Part shown: positions 15,552 to 23,689 of the stretch, in pieces
How positions within the stretch are numbered: the stretch's first letter is position 1
Layout of the letters: every line of letters starts with the position of its first letter
Assembly (NCBI GenBank): GCA_947258365.1
Contig: CAMYIK010000002.1
Span: forward strand, 1 to 39,141
DNA length: 39,141 nt
From: an uncultured Thermoleophilia bacterium
GTDB lineage: Bacteria > Actinomycetota > Thermoleophilia > Miltoncostaeales > Miltoncostaeaceae
Direction: 5' to 3'
Made by a program: the position numbers and the translations under genes
Notes under the pieces: generated by a model
What the model was told of the DNA's origin: nothing
Database searches by the model: none
What the model saw: the letters and a program-made list of their open reading frames with translations, nothing else

Positions 15552-18311
15552 ATGAGCACTCACGCACCGGCACCGGCCGCTCACGGTCACGACCACCACT
15601 CCCCGAACGTTCCCCTCTCGTATTGGTGGAAGCGCGTCGCGTGGATGACGCCGGCCTTCTTCGCCTTCGGCCTGGCCCTCGTGTGGTTCGCCCGCGCCGT
15701 GTTCGGCATGGACCCGCTGTGGAACGCGGAGGCCTACTACACGGTCGCCACGCTCTTGGGGGGAATGGGTTTCCTCACGGGCATCGGGTGTTTCGACTGG
15801 TGGCTCAAGTACGCCATAGGCGGAAAGGTCGACTTCGACGACCACTCCTTCCACGGGGCGACGAGCTGGAAGGCCTACTTCCGCGTCAACACCGACCACA
15901 AGGTGATCGGGACTCAGTACGTCGTACTGACCTTCATCTTCTTCATCTTCGGTGGCCTCTTTGCCGAGGCCATCCGCGCCGAGCTCGCGCAGCCCGGTCA
16001 GCAATTCGCCAGTGGCGAGCAGTACAACGGGATCTTCAGCACCCACGCGGTGATCATGATCTTCCTGTTCGTCATCCCGATGTACGCGGGCCTGGCGAAC
16101 TACGTACTGCCGATCATGATCGGCGCAAAGGACATGGCGTTCCCCAAGCTGAACGCGCTCTCTTTCTGGATGCTGGTCCCTGCGGGGGCCATGATTCTGG
16201 CGAGCCCCTTCGTTGGGTACTTCTCCGCCGGCTGGACGCAGTACGCACCCCTGGCGATCCAGGGTGGTACAGGTGTAACGCTTTTCCAGATCGGCGTGCA
16301 GTTCGCTGGCTTCTCATCGATCTTCACTGCGATCAACTTCCTGGCGACGATCGCGACGATGCGAGCGCCCGGGATGACCGTATGGCGAATGCCCCTGCTC
16401 GTGTGGGCAAACGCCACGACGTCGGCTCTGGTCGTCTTCGGTACGCCGTTCGTCGCCGGCTCGCAGTTCATGAACCTGTTCGACCGGGTCATGGGCACGA
16501 ACTTCTTCGACGCCACTCAGGGCGGCGATGTCATCGCCTACCAGCACATCTTCTGGTTCTACTCGCACCCGGCCGTCTACATCATGATGATCCCGGGCTT
16601 CGGGATCATCAGTGAGGTGCTCGCGACCTTCTCACGTAAGCCCGTCTTCGGTTATCGCGCTCTCGCGATGGCCACCGTCGCGATCGCCGTGCTCGGCTTC
16701 GGCGTTTGGGCCCACCACATGTTCACCAGCGGCATGGCCGACTGGCTTCGGGTCCCCATGATGATCACCACGGTCATCATCGCGGTGCCGACCGGAATCA
16801 AAGTCTTCTCGTGGCTTGGCACGATCTGGCGCGGAAAACTGCACTTGAAGACCCCCATGCTCTATGCGCTGGGCTTCCTCTTCACGTTCACCATCGGTGG
16901 CCTCTCGGGCGTCTTCCTCGGCACCGTGCCGATCACGATCGCCACGACCGACACGTACTTCATCGTCGCCCACATTCACTACGTCTTCGTCGGCGGTAGC
17001 GCGTTCACCATCTTCGCGGGCATCTACTACTGGTTCCCGAAGATGACCGGCCGCATGTACAACGAGCGGCTGGGCCAATGGCAGTTCTGGCTCTTTTTCA
17101 TCGGCTTTAACGCGACCATGTATCCGATGCACTGGCTCGGCCTTCAAGGCATGCCTCGCCGGGTGGCCGACTACGACGAGCGCTTCGCCGAGCTGAACCT
17201 CTTCATCAGTCTCGCGTCGATTCTCATGGTGATCAGCACCTTGCTGTTCGCCTACAACATGGTCAACTCGTGGGTCCGCGGCCCGAAGGCGCCATGGAAC
17301 CCGTGGCGCGGTCGCAGCCTGGAATGGCTCGTTTCCTCACCGCCGTCCACCTTCAACTTCGAGACCGACCCCCTCGTCGTCGGTGGTCCGTACCAGTATG
17401 GAATCGAGGGTGCTCGGCACGCGGTGGTGTACGCGCCCTCTCAGGTGGGCGGGGAGCTCACCGAGGAGGAGAAGCGCACCGTCCTCGTGGTCGCTCATGA
17501 GACGCTTGCTTCGCAACAGCTCGTGGACGCCATCCGCCGCAAGGCGGCCGAGGATTACTACTGGCGCTTCACGATCGCGGTGCCCGCAGCAGGGCGCGAC
17601 AAGCGTGCCGCTGAACGACGTTTGCAGACCGTACTCGCGGTGCTCGCGGAAGACGGCATCGATGCCAGCGGCGAGGTCTACGACCTCGGTCCCATCGAGG
17701 CCGCCGCGACGGTGGCTGGCGAAGAGACGCTCCACGGCGTGATCGTCGCCACGTACTCCAAGGACAGCTCACGCTGGCTCCAGGAGGACGTCGTGGATCG
17801 TATGCGCAAGTCGCTCCGTATGGATCTCTCTCAGATCGTCGTCACCCCGGGGGACGTACTCGAGGCATTCGACGCCAAGGGCGTACAGCACGTCGCCGTC
17901 ATTGGGCGCGACGGCCTCTCTTCCCAGGCCTTGGTCGCGGAGCTCGAGCGCCGCGCCGACGTCAATCCGCTGCGGGTCACGGTGCTCGCCGCGGCGGGGA
18001 TTGATGGTCCCGCGTGGACCGACGAGGCCTCCGCGCTACGCGAAGACATCGGCGAGCGAGCCGGTGAGACTCTTGGTCTACTACTGCTGGCGGGTATCCC
18101 CGCCCAGGGCGAGGTGATCGACCGCGATGCCACTGCGGCCGCGGTGGTTGCCGTCGAGTCCTACGCTCCGGATCTGATCGTCGTTGCCACTGCGCGTGGT
18201 GAGACCGCGGTCGAGTCCGCGATCGAAGCTGTGCGCGAGAAAGCCGGAGTCATCGAGGTAGAGCACTTCATCGTCGACGCAGAGGCTCCCGCGGCCCCGA
18301 TGGGTTCCTAG
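15552..18311 (+). CDS. ctaD: Cytochrome c oxidase subunit I (A2-type) fused to two Usp-like domains
   Basis: A 919-aa fusion. Residues 1-114 add two helices before the canonical core, which starts near D115-H116-K117. The core (about 115-617) keeps H165 (heme a), H339, H388 and H389 (CuB), H474 and H476 (heme a3/a) and Y343 (His-Tyr cross-link). The D-channel Glu of HPEVY is replaced by Ala and preceded by Y337-S338, giving YSHPAVY, the signature of A2-type heme-copper oxidases. Residues about 640-905 form two tandem alpha/beta domains of Usp/HUP type (VLVVAHE..., HVAVIGRDG...), with no membrane helix. Start: ATG at 15552, 4 bp after the ctaC stop; the frame is open upstream but only as a shadow of ctaC. 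One uninterrupted frame joins all parts. Confidence 0.93.
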   Translation: MSTHAPAPAAHGHDHHSPNVPLSYWWKRVAWMTPAFFAFGLALVWFARAVFGMDPLWNAEAYYTVATLLGGMGFLTGIGCFDWWLKYAIGGKVDFDDHSFHGATSWKAYFRVNTDHKVIGTQYVVLTFIFFIFGGLFAEAIRAELAQPGQQFASGEQYNGIFSTHAVIMIFLFVIPMYAGLANYVLPIMIGAKDMAFPKLNALSFWMLVPAGAMILASPFVGYFSAGWTQYAPLAIQGGTGVTLFQIGVQFAGFSSIFTAINFLATIATMRAPGMTVWRMPLLVWANATTSALVVFGTPFVAGSQFMNLFDRVMGTNFFDATQGGDVIAYQHIFWFYSHPAVYIMMIPGFGIISEVLATFSRKPVFGYRALAMATVAIAVLGFGVWAHHMFTSGMADWLRVPMMITTVIIAVPTGIKVFSWLGTIWRGKLHLKTPMLYALGFLFTFTIGGLSGVFLGTVPITIATTDTYFIVAHIHYVFVGGSAFTIFAGIYYWFPKMTGRMYNERLGQWQFWLFFIGFNATMYPMHWLGLQGMPRRVADYDERFAELNLFISLASILMVISTLLFAYNMVNSWVRGPKAPWNPWRGRSLEWLVSSPPSTFNFETDPLVVGGPYQYGIEGARHAVVYAPSQVGGELTEEEKRTVLVVAHETLASQQLVDAIRRKAAEDYYWRFTIAVPAAGRDKRAAERRLQTVLAVLAEDGIDASGEVYDLGPIEAAATVAGEETLHGVIVATYSKDSSRWLQEDVVDRMRKSLRMDLSQIVVTPGDVLEAFDAKGVQHVAVIGRDGLSSQALVAELERRADVNPLRVTVLAAAGIDGPAWTDEASALREDIGERAGETLGLLLLAGIPAQGEVIDRDATAAAVVAVESYAPDLIVVATARGETAVESAIEAVREKAGVIEVEHFIVDAEAPAAPMGS

Positions 18312-18314
18312 CCC

Positions 18315-18929
18315 ATGGCAACGGAAGCACTATCAACGACGACCGCCAGGCCGGTCACCGACGAAGGCCCTCGCATCAGCGCAGGCATGGTCGCGATGTT
18401 GCTGTTCATCGGTTCTGAGGTGATGCTCTTCGCGTCGCTTTTCGCCGCGTATTTCTTCGCCAGGTTCAACATCGCCGACAACGTGTGGCCGCCGCTCAGC
18501 CCGGACGGCGAGGCCTATCACCTGCCCATTCTGCTGACGGGCATCAATACGGCGTTCCTGGTGACCTCGAGCTTCACCGTCTGGTGGGCTGAGCACCGGC
18601 TTGCACACGGAGACCGTAGGGGCCTGATTCGTGGCCTCTGGGTAACGATCATGCTGGGCGCGACGTTCCTGATCATTCAGATCAACGAGTACGCCCACCT
18701 CGACTTCACGCCACAAGATCAGGCATTCGGCTCGACCTTCTACGTGCTGACGGGTGCCCACGGCCTTCACGTCTTCGTGGGCCTGAGCGTGCTCACGGTT
18801 ATGCTCATCCGGTCCTACCGGGGGGACTTCAGCCCCACCTCCGCAACACCGCTCACCGCCGCGTCTGCCTACTGGCACTTCGTCGATGTCGTGTGGGTCC
18901 TGCTGTTCGTGCTGGTCTACCTCCTTTAA
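18315..18929 (+). CDS. ctaE: Cytochrome c oxidase subunit III
   Basis: A 204-aa membrane subunit with five predicted helices, as in short bacterial subunit III. Signature stretches are MLLFIGSEVMLFASLFAAYF, FYVLTGAHGLHVFVGL and ASAYWHFVDVVWVLLFVLVYLL. It stabilises subunit I and the proton path. It starts 3 bp after ctaD, and its TAA overlaps the ATG of the cytochrome c gene (TAATG), so all four belong to one unit. Confidence 0.95.
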   Translation: MATEALSTTTARPVTDEGPRISAGMVAMLLFIGSEVMLFASLFAAYFFARFNIADNVWPPLSPDGEAYHLPILLTGINTAFLVTSSFTVWWAEHRLAHGDRRGLIRGLWVTIMLGATFLIIQINEYAHLDFTPQDQAFGSTFYVLTGAHGLHVFVGLSVLTVMLIRSYRGDFSPTSATPLTAASAYWHFVDVVWVLLFVLVYLL

Positions 18930-19462
18930 TGATGAAGCTCGCGAATCTCAGAGCCGGAAGACTTGCCGGCACAGGTGTGCTCGTTGCGATCGGGCTGGCA
19001 CTCGCCGGCTGCGCCGGGACGCCACCAGACGATGCCGACCTCGAGTCCGGCAAGCAGCTGTTCGTCAGCAGCTGTGGCGCCTGCCACGCTCTCGAAGATG
19101 CCGGCACGAATACCCGCATCGGCCCGAATCTGGACGACGCGTTCCGTGGATCCCGCCAGCAGGGCTTCGATGAGAGCCAGTTCGCGGGGGTCGTCGAGGC
19201 GTGGATCGAGCGCCCTCAGCCGCCGATGGCCAAAGACATCGTCGTCGGTGTGGACAAGGAGAACGTGGCCGCATACGTGGCGAGCGTCGCAGGTCTGTCG
19301 CCGGACAGCGAAATCCGCGCGTCGGAGCCCTTTGTCATTCGGCCGCCGGTCCCTGGTGGCGACGCGCCCGGGGCTGATCCACCCATCCTCCTCCCGGGCG
19401 AAAAGACCGCTGGTCCGCAGCCCGGCAGCGAGCCTCCGCCGGAAGAGGGCGAGGGCGGCTAG
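18929..19462 (+). CDS. Lipoprotein cytochrome c (class I), likely oxidase electron donor
   Basis: Lipid-anchored c-type cytochrome. The N-terminal signal ends in a lipobox (LAGC, lipidated C28). The heme-binding CxxCH is C49-G-A-C-H53 and a plausible axial methionine is M100 (QPPMAKDI). A proline-rich tail of about 50 residues follows the heme domain. It starts at the ATG overlapping the ctaE stop; a second ATG follows immediately. Its place in the cta unit and the lack of a fused cytochrome on CtaC suggest that it docks with CtaC. Heme attachment would depend on the Ccm genes at 24577-26825. Confidence 0.88.
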   Translation: MMKLANLRAGRLAGTGVLVAIGLALAGCAGTPPDDADLESGKQLFVSSCGACHALEDAGTNTRIGPNLDDAFRGSRQQGFDESQFAGVVEAWIERPQPPMAKDIVVGVDKENVAAYVASVAGLSPDSEIRASEPFVIRPPVPGGDAPGADPPILLPGEKTAGPQPGSEPPPEEGEGG

Positions 19463-19480
19463 CCCGCTCCCGGCGCGATC

Positions 19481-20161
19481 GTGCGCCGTCTTGTCGGATC
19501 TCGCATAGTCGTCACCGGAGCGTCCCGGGGGATCGGGCGCGCTTTGGCAGAAGCGCTCGGCGATGAGGGCGCCGCGCTTGTTCTGACCGCAACGACGGTC
19601 GAACACATCGCTCCTGTGGCCGAGAGTCTCGGCGCGGAGGCCCTGGCATTGGACCTTCGCGACTCCGAAAGCATCCAATCTGCGGCATCTGCTGCGGCGA
19701 GGCTTGGCCGTGTCGACGTGCTGGTCAACAATGCCGGCCTATTGGGAGTACGGGCCCCCCTCAGCGACTACCCGATGGATGTCTGGCGCGACGTGATGTC
19801 GGTCAGCGTGGACGGCACGCTGGAGTTCACTCAGGCGCTACTCCCCTCGGTCGCTGATGGCGGAGCGATCATCAATGTGACCTCGGGCGCCGCAGGGCGC
19901 CCGAGCTGGGGCGCGTACGGCGTTTCCCGTCTGGCGATCAACGGGTTGACCCAGATGCTGCGTGCCGAACTCGTCGATCGCGACATCCGCTGTGTCGCGA
20001 TCAATCCCGGCGGTGTACGTACCGAGATGCGAGCTGCGGCCTACCCGGACGAGGACCCGCTGACGGTTCCGGACCCGAAGGAACGCCTGGAGCCGTTCGT
20101 GGCCGTTGCCGCGGGCGAGGACCCCGGTTGGTTCGTTGAAGCGAAGGACTGGAGTTCATGA
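19481..20161 (+). CDS. SDR-family protein with altered active site
   Basis: Rossmann short-chain dehydrogenase/reductase fold, 226 aa. The cofactor motif TGASRGIG (12-19) and the NNAG motif (83-86) are intact, as are S135 and Y146. The catalytic lysine of YxxxK is arginine (R150, in YGVSR) and the tetrad asparagine position appears to be serine (S109, in VSVDG). Activity is therefore uncertain; it may have a non-standard reaction or a binding role. The GTG start lies 18 bp after the cytochrome gene, and the stop overlaps the next gene by ATGA. Confidence 0.82.
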   Translation: MRRLVGSRIVVTGASRGIGRALAEALGDEGAALVLTATTVEHIAPVAESLGAEALALDLRDSESIQSAASAAARLGRVDVLVNNAGLLGVRAPLSDYPMDVWRDVMSVSVDGTLEFTQALLPSVADGGAIINVTSGAAGRPSWGAYGVSRLAINGLTQMLRAELVDRDIRCVAINPGGVRTEMRAAAYPDEDPLTVPDPKERLEPFVAVAAGEDPGWFVEAKDWSS

Positions 20162-20838
20162 ACCATCCAATGCCGCGACTCTTCCCGAAGACAGGCTGGG
20201 AAGAGGTATCGGTCGAGCCCGTCGACGAGCCGCTGGTCCGCGTCGCTGATGCCCATCCGCGCATCCTGCAAGAGGCGGCGTACCAGCTGATGGGTCTACC
20301 GGGCGCGCTGGCCGAGGGCTGGCTTCGCGAAGGGCTCTTGGAGCGGTTGGTCGTGGTAGCCGACGGCCTGCCTGATGGCGTCGCGCTGTTGGTGTGGGAT
20401 GGCTACCGGCCCTTCGAGGTGCAAAAGGCGCTGTTCGATCGCTACGTCGATGAGTTGGTCGCAGTCCATCCGGATATGCCGGCCGATGCCATCGAGGACG
20501 CCGCCACGCGCTATGTCAGTAGACCGTCCAGCTCCGATCATGCGCCGTCTCCCCACATCACCGGAGGCGCCGTGGACCTGACGTTGTGCACCCCGGAGGG
20601 CGTCCCGCTCAATCTCGGCACGGGCTTCGACGCGTTCGTGCCGGCGGCCGGTGCCAGCGCCTTCGAGGATCGCCCGGGTGAGGTTCGCGACAACCGCCGG
20701 CTGCTGTTCTGGAGCATGGTCGGAGCGGGATTCGCCGCGTACACGGAGGAGTGGTGGCACTTCGACCACGGCGACCAGTTCTGGGGCAACATTCGGGGCT
20801 GCGCCGCGCGCTACGGCCCCATGCCTCGGCCTGCATAG
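20158..20838 (+). CDS. VanX/DdpX-like D-alanyl-D-alanine dipeptidase
   Basis: Zinc dipeptidase of the peptidase M15D family. The zinc-site pattern SxHxxGxAxD is seen as SPHITGGAVDLTL, and the third ligand with the catalytic Glu lies in EEWWHFDHG near the C-terminus. 226 aa is normal for VanX. VanX enzymes hydrolyse D-Ala-D-Ala; there are no vanH, vanA or vanRS genes nearby, so a peptidoglycan turnover role is more likely than glycopeptide resistance. Translation is coupled to the SDR gene (ATGA). No signal peptide, so it is cytoplasmic. Confidence 0.88.
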   Translation: MNHPMPRLFPKTGWEEVSVEPVDEPLVRVADAHPRILQEAAYQLMGLPGALAEGWLREGLLERLVVVADGLPDGVALLVWDGYRPFEVQKALFDRYVDELVAVHPDMPADAIEDAATRYVSRPSSSDHAPSPHITGGAVDLTLCTPEGVPLNLGTGFDAFVPAAGASAFEDRPGEVRDNRRLLFWSMVGAGFAAYTEEWWHFDHGDQFWGNIRGCAARYGPMPRPA

Positions 20839-20932
20839 CGAGCCTCGAGCGTCATCCACGGCGACTCTGGCCAACAGGCAGCGGGTCGGGATACCGTGAG
20901 CAGCAACAACACCGACTGAGGGGAGCGGGACT

Positions 20933-21328
20933 ATGCAAAGCACCTACAGGCCCAGGACGAGTGGTTGGGTGAGCTTCGCGGCCGTCGTCTTCTTCATCGT
21001 CGGCGTATTCAATTTCATCGAGGGCCTGATCTTCGTCGTCGAGGACAACTGGGTGGTGCTCTCACCCGACGACGTCCTGTTTTGGGACCTCACCGCGTGG
21101 GGTTGGATCCTCATCATCACCGGTATCGTCCAAGTGATCGTGGCGGCCGGCGTGCTCGGAGGCGCCGTATGGGCGCGGGCTCTCGGAGTATTCATCGCGT
21201 CGCTCGCGCTACTGGTGAACCTGATCTCCGTACCGATCTACCCGTTGTGGGCGATCATCTTCATGGTCCTCAACTTCCTCGTCATCTTCGCCCTGGTCGT
21301 CCATGGCGACGAGGTCGCGACCGACTAG
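20933..21328 (+). CDS. Small four-helix membrane protein (DUF7144-like)
   Basis: A 131-aa integral membrane protein with four hydrophobic segments (about 12-32, 55-76, 78-97 and 100-122). The N-terminal GWVSFAAVVFFIVGVFNFIEGL resembles the DUF7144 family common in actinobacteria; function is unknown. The ATG is preceded by GAGGGGAG. TACCGT at 20892-20897 may be its -10. A strong hairpin follows 30 bp after the stop, so it is probably a single-gene unit. Confidence 0.75.
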   Translation: MQSTYRPRTSGWVSFAAVVFFIVGVFNFIEGLIFVVEDNWVVLSPDDVLFWDLTAWGWILIITGIVQVIVAAGVLGGAVWARALGVFIASLALLVNLISVPIYPLWAIIFMVLNFLVIFALVVHGDEVATD

Positions 21329-21357
21329 CGGAGCCGCCTCAAACTGTCGCCTGATGA

Positions 21358-21387
21358 CGGAGGGCGGGCTTGGGGGCCCGCCCTCCG
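21358..21387. terminator. Bidirectional terminator hairpin between convergent genes
   Basis: A perfect 12-bp stem (CGGAGGGCGGGC, 21358-21369; GCCCGCCCTCCG, 21376-21387) encloses the 6-nt loop TTGGGG. It lies between the stop of the small membrane protein gene and the stop of the convergent DUF11 gene, and can work in both directions. U-tracts are weak on both sides. Confidence 0.75.
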
Positions 21388-21415
21388 AGGCGATCCGTCT
21401 TCTCCTACGTCTCGC

Positions 21416-22678
21416 CTATCCGAGCACGGCGGGGGACACCGTCTTCGGCTTGGGCTGCACGATGCGTGTGCAGCTCCTCGTTCGGACGCGGGAGGCATTC
21501 CTCGCTATGGCGTCCGCACGGTTGCAGCGTGTCCCGCGCGCGCTCTTGAGCACACGAAGGACCACGATCTTGGTGATGGACCGCTTGCGGGTGAGGCCGC
21601 GCGTGGTCCAGATGAGTTGACGGCCCTTGACCTGAATGCCCGGCACTCGGCGTGCCAGCACCATGCCCGCGGGCAAGATGTCGCGGACGACCACGCGCCG
21701 CGCCGCGACCTTCGTACGCGTGGAGACCGTGATGCGGTATCGCACCAGCGAACCGGCCACGGCGCGGCGCGGGCCGCGCTTGGTGATGCGCAGTCGCGTG
21801 CGAGGGGCCCGCTTCGCCCTGGGCGTCGGCGCGACGGAGGCCACCTGCGTGGGCGGGGTCACCTCTTGGGTGCTGATGATCGGCGCGGGAGTCTTAGGCC
21901 GACAGATGGTGACCTCAGCGCTGGCCGTCTCCGGCTCGTTGCCCTTTTCGCCCTTCTTCTTCGAGAGCACGCTCTCCAAGTGGGCGGTGTTCGGGTAGAC
22001 GCGGCAGCCGGTCTTCGGGGTCGCCAGAGTGCGGGTGTAGGTGAAGGTCTTGCTTTCGGTGAGACCCTCGCCACCGCTGAGTAGCTCCGGCGCCGCGCCA
22101 TCGAACGCGTCGGTCACGTTGACCGCGCCGTCGATGGTCTTGTCGGGCTTGGTGAAGGAGACCGGCGCGGACTTGAGGGCCTTGTAGCCACCCTTCCAGG
22201 AGACCTCGACATCGACCTTCGGCTTCGCGCCCGGACCCTTGGAGTCGTAGGTGCAGACATAGCTCACGGTGGACGTGGTGCTTGCCGGCACCTGACCGAC
22301 GGCTCCGTCTCCGTCCACGGTGCAGGCTGCCCCATCCGCGGTGGCGGTTGCCACCACGTCGTCGAACGCGTGCTTGGCAGAGTTGTTGACGGCGACCTCG
22401 CCGCGGACGGTCCACTCCGAGGTGGTGCCGTCATCACGATTCGCGATGACCTCGTACGTGACGTTGGTCTGGCTGTCGGTGGTGCTGATCGTGCCGCCGG
22501 GAGTAGCGGTCTTGGTCAGCGTCCAGTCGTAGCTGACAGTGTGCGCAGGGTGCGCCGACACCTCCACGGTGAGAGGTGTCTTCGGCTTGCCGATTGCCGG
22601 GCCGACGAGAGTCAGCGCGAGCGTTGCGACAAGTAGAGCGCTGGCGGTGGCCGTTCCGGCCGAGCGCGAGAGAGGCAT
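21416..22678 (-). CDS. Secreted DUF11-type surface protein, highly basic
   Basis: Exported protein of 420 aa. A signal peptide covers residues 1-30 (MPLSRSAGTA then a hydrophobic stretch ending VGPAIG). Beta-rich domains follow, containing TYEVIANRDDGTTSEW and cysteine pairs. The last 120 residues form a DUF11-like domain (LRITKRGPRRAVAGSLVRYRI), very rich in Arg and Lys. The ATG at 22678 has a perfect AAGGAG 8 nt upstream; a start at 22780 would bury the signal peptide. It shares the DUF11 plan with the surface protein at 4965. No sorting motif or C-terminal helix is seen. Role unknown, probably cell-wall associated. Confidence 0.75.
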   Translation of the reverse strand: MPLSRSAGTATASALLVATLALTLVGPAIGKPKTPLTVEVSAHPAHTVSYDWTLTKTATPGGTISTTDSQTNVTYEVIANRDDGTTSEWTVRGEVAVNNSAKHAFDDVVATATADGAACTVDGDGAVGQVPASTTSTVSYVCTYDSKGPGAKPKVDVEVSWKGGYKALKSAPVSFTKPDKTIDGAVNVTDAFDGAAPELLSGGEGLTESKTFTYTRTLATPKTGCRVYPNTAHLESVLSKKKGEKGNEPETASAEVTICRPKTPAPIISTQEVTPPTQVASVAPTPRAKRAPRTRLRITKRGPRRAVAGSLVRYRITVSTRTKVAARRVVVRDILPAGMVLARRVPGIQVKGRQLIWTTRGLTRKRSITKIVVLRVLKSARGTRCNRADAIARNASRVRTRSCTRIVQPKPKTVSPAVLG

Positions 22679-22994
22679 TGGTCTTCTCCTTAAGAAGGGT
22701 CCAGACCGACCTCTGAGGATTGAGGACGTACGTGCGGGGCCGGTCTGCTCGCCGTCCTGGCTCACTACGCCGGTCTCCATACCGACAGAGCCATGTTTCC
22801 CCTCCGCTATGGGGATTACGCTGGTCGCCCGGGGGTGATTGTCACCCTGCTCATCGGTCTAGCACCGGCCTCCGGAGCACCCCGCCCGGGGGGCGGACCG
22901 CGGCCGGGCGCTGCCGGCCGTCTAGCCGATCGCGCGCAAACTGCGCCGAATCCGCCAAAGGAGTTAACCGACGACGATAAGGAAGCCCTTCGAA
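22679..22994. other. Intergenic region (about 340 bp with its terminator), GC-rich and structured
   Basis: This gap separates the DUF11 gene from the J-domain gene. It holds the AAGGAG site of the DUF11 gene, an IR GGGTGA-TTG-TCACCC (22833-22847), and several short GC stems at 22880-22925. A plus-strand frame of 72 codons (22793-23011) runs through it, but has no Shine-Dalgarno and ends inside the J-domain terminator, so I do not call it. The length suggests a long 5' leader for the DUF11 gene. I recognise no known riboswitch. Confidence 0.4.
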
Positions 22995-23020
22995 GAGCGT
23001 CCCTCGCGTGAGGGACGCTC
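22995..23020 (-). terminator. Terminator of the J-domain gene
   Basis: A perfect 11-bp stem (GAGCGTCCCTC, 22995-23005; GAGGGACGCTC, 23010-23020) with a 4-nt loop directly abuts, and shares a base with, the J-domain TAG stop. On the minus strand it is followed by TTCGAAGG. Confidence 0.75.
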
Positions 23021-23634
23021 TAGGAGACCTTCCAGGCCAGATCCACGTCGGGTGCGTGGTTCACTGCGTAAACCGGTCGGCCCTTTGAGGGGTCGAAAAC
23101 CACCGAAAAGCGCTCACCTTGGCTCAGGGCCAGCTCCTTCGGGAAGGAGCGAAAGAAGATGACGCTCTGCTCCCCTCGTCGGGTCCGAAAACCGACGACG
23201 TAGTTCAGCCTGAGCCAGCCTCGACGCTCCAGCGTGGGCCTCAGGACGCAGATGGCGCCCACCATCGCGGAGAACTTCACGCGACAGGCGGGACAAATCA
23301 GCTCGACCGTCTCACCCTGCTGGTCCTCGATCTGGCTCGGTGTCGCGCAGCTGGGGCAGGGAATGCTTCGCTTTGCCGGTGCGGAGCCGAAGTCGGTCGA
23401 TGTCGAGCTTGCGCGGATGTGGTCGTAGCGGCCGCGCGATGCCTCATCCTGCAGCACCCCCCAGGCGGCGTTCGCTCGCTTGGTGATCTCCTCCGCCCGG
23501 TCCCGCAGCTCCTCGTCGCGGAACTTGTCCGGGTGGTACGCCTGGAGGGTGAAGCGCCAAGCCTCTTTGATCTCCTCGGTCGCCGCGTCTGGGCTGACCC
23601 CGAGGGTGGTGTAGTGGTCGTCTGGTCCGTTCAT
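23020..23634 (-). CDS. J-domain protein with zinc ribbon
   Basis: A DnaJ-type co-chaperone or J-protein of 204 aa. The N-terminal J domain (6-72) has the HPD motif at 34-36, needed to stimulate Hsp70 ATPase. A linker leads to a four-cysteine zinc ribbon (C93, C96, C114, C117). The C-terminal 80 residues are beta-rich and unrecognised. The Gly/Phe region and DnaJ substrate domains are missing, so this is a type-III-like J-protein with a specialised client. It is divergent from the mqnP-ccm cluster with 55 bp between. Confidence 0.8.
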   Translation of the reverse strand: MNGPDDHYTTLGVSPDAATEEIKEAWRFTLQAYHPDKFRDEELRDRAEEITKRANAAWGVLQDEASRGRYDHIRASSTSTDFGSAPAKRSIPCPSCATPSQIEDQQGETVELICPACRVKFSAMVGAICVLRPTLERRGWLRLNYVVGFRTRRGEQSVIFFRSFPKELALSQGERFSVVFDPSKGRPVYAVNHAPDVDLAWKVS

Positions 23635-23677
23635 CCCTGAACGATTCTCACAGACGGGAAGCGCCGTGGGCCGTCGC

Positions 23678-23683
23678 TAGGCT
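23678..23683 (+). promoter_or_regulatory. Predicted -10 element for a leaderless mqnP transcript
   Basis: TAGGCT ends 6 nt before the GTG start at 23690. There is no separate Shine-Dalgarno, so the mRNA probably starts at the GTG. It would drive the long mqnP-ccm-hem unit. Confidence 0.45.
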
Positions 23684-23689
23684 CTGGGA

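Noticed and set aside
20158-20838. Glycopeptide resistance cluster based on the VanX-like gene
   Set aside because: No vanH, vanA-type ligase or vanRS genes are nearby; the dipeptidase alone fits wall turnover.
22940-22975. GCCGAATCC and GTTAACC words recalling the c-di-AMP (ydaO) riboswitch
   Set aside because: Only scattered short matches, no GGGTGAA core or correct order, and no suitably oriented gene next to them.
22793-23011. 72-codon plus-strand frame in the 340-bp gap
   Set aside because: No Shine-Dalgarno or leaderless box, and its stop lies inside the terminator hairpin of the J-domain gene.
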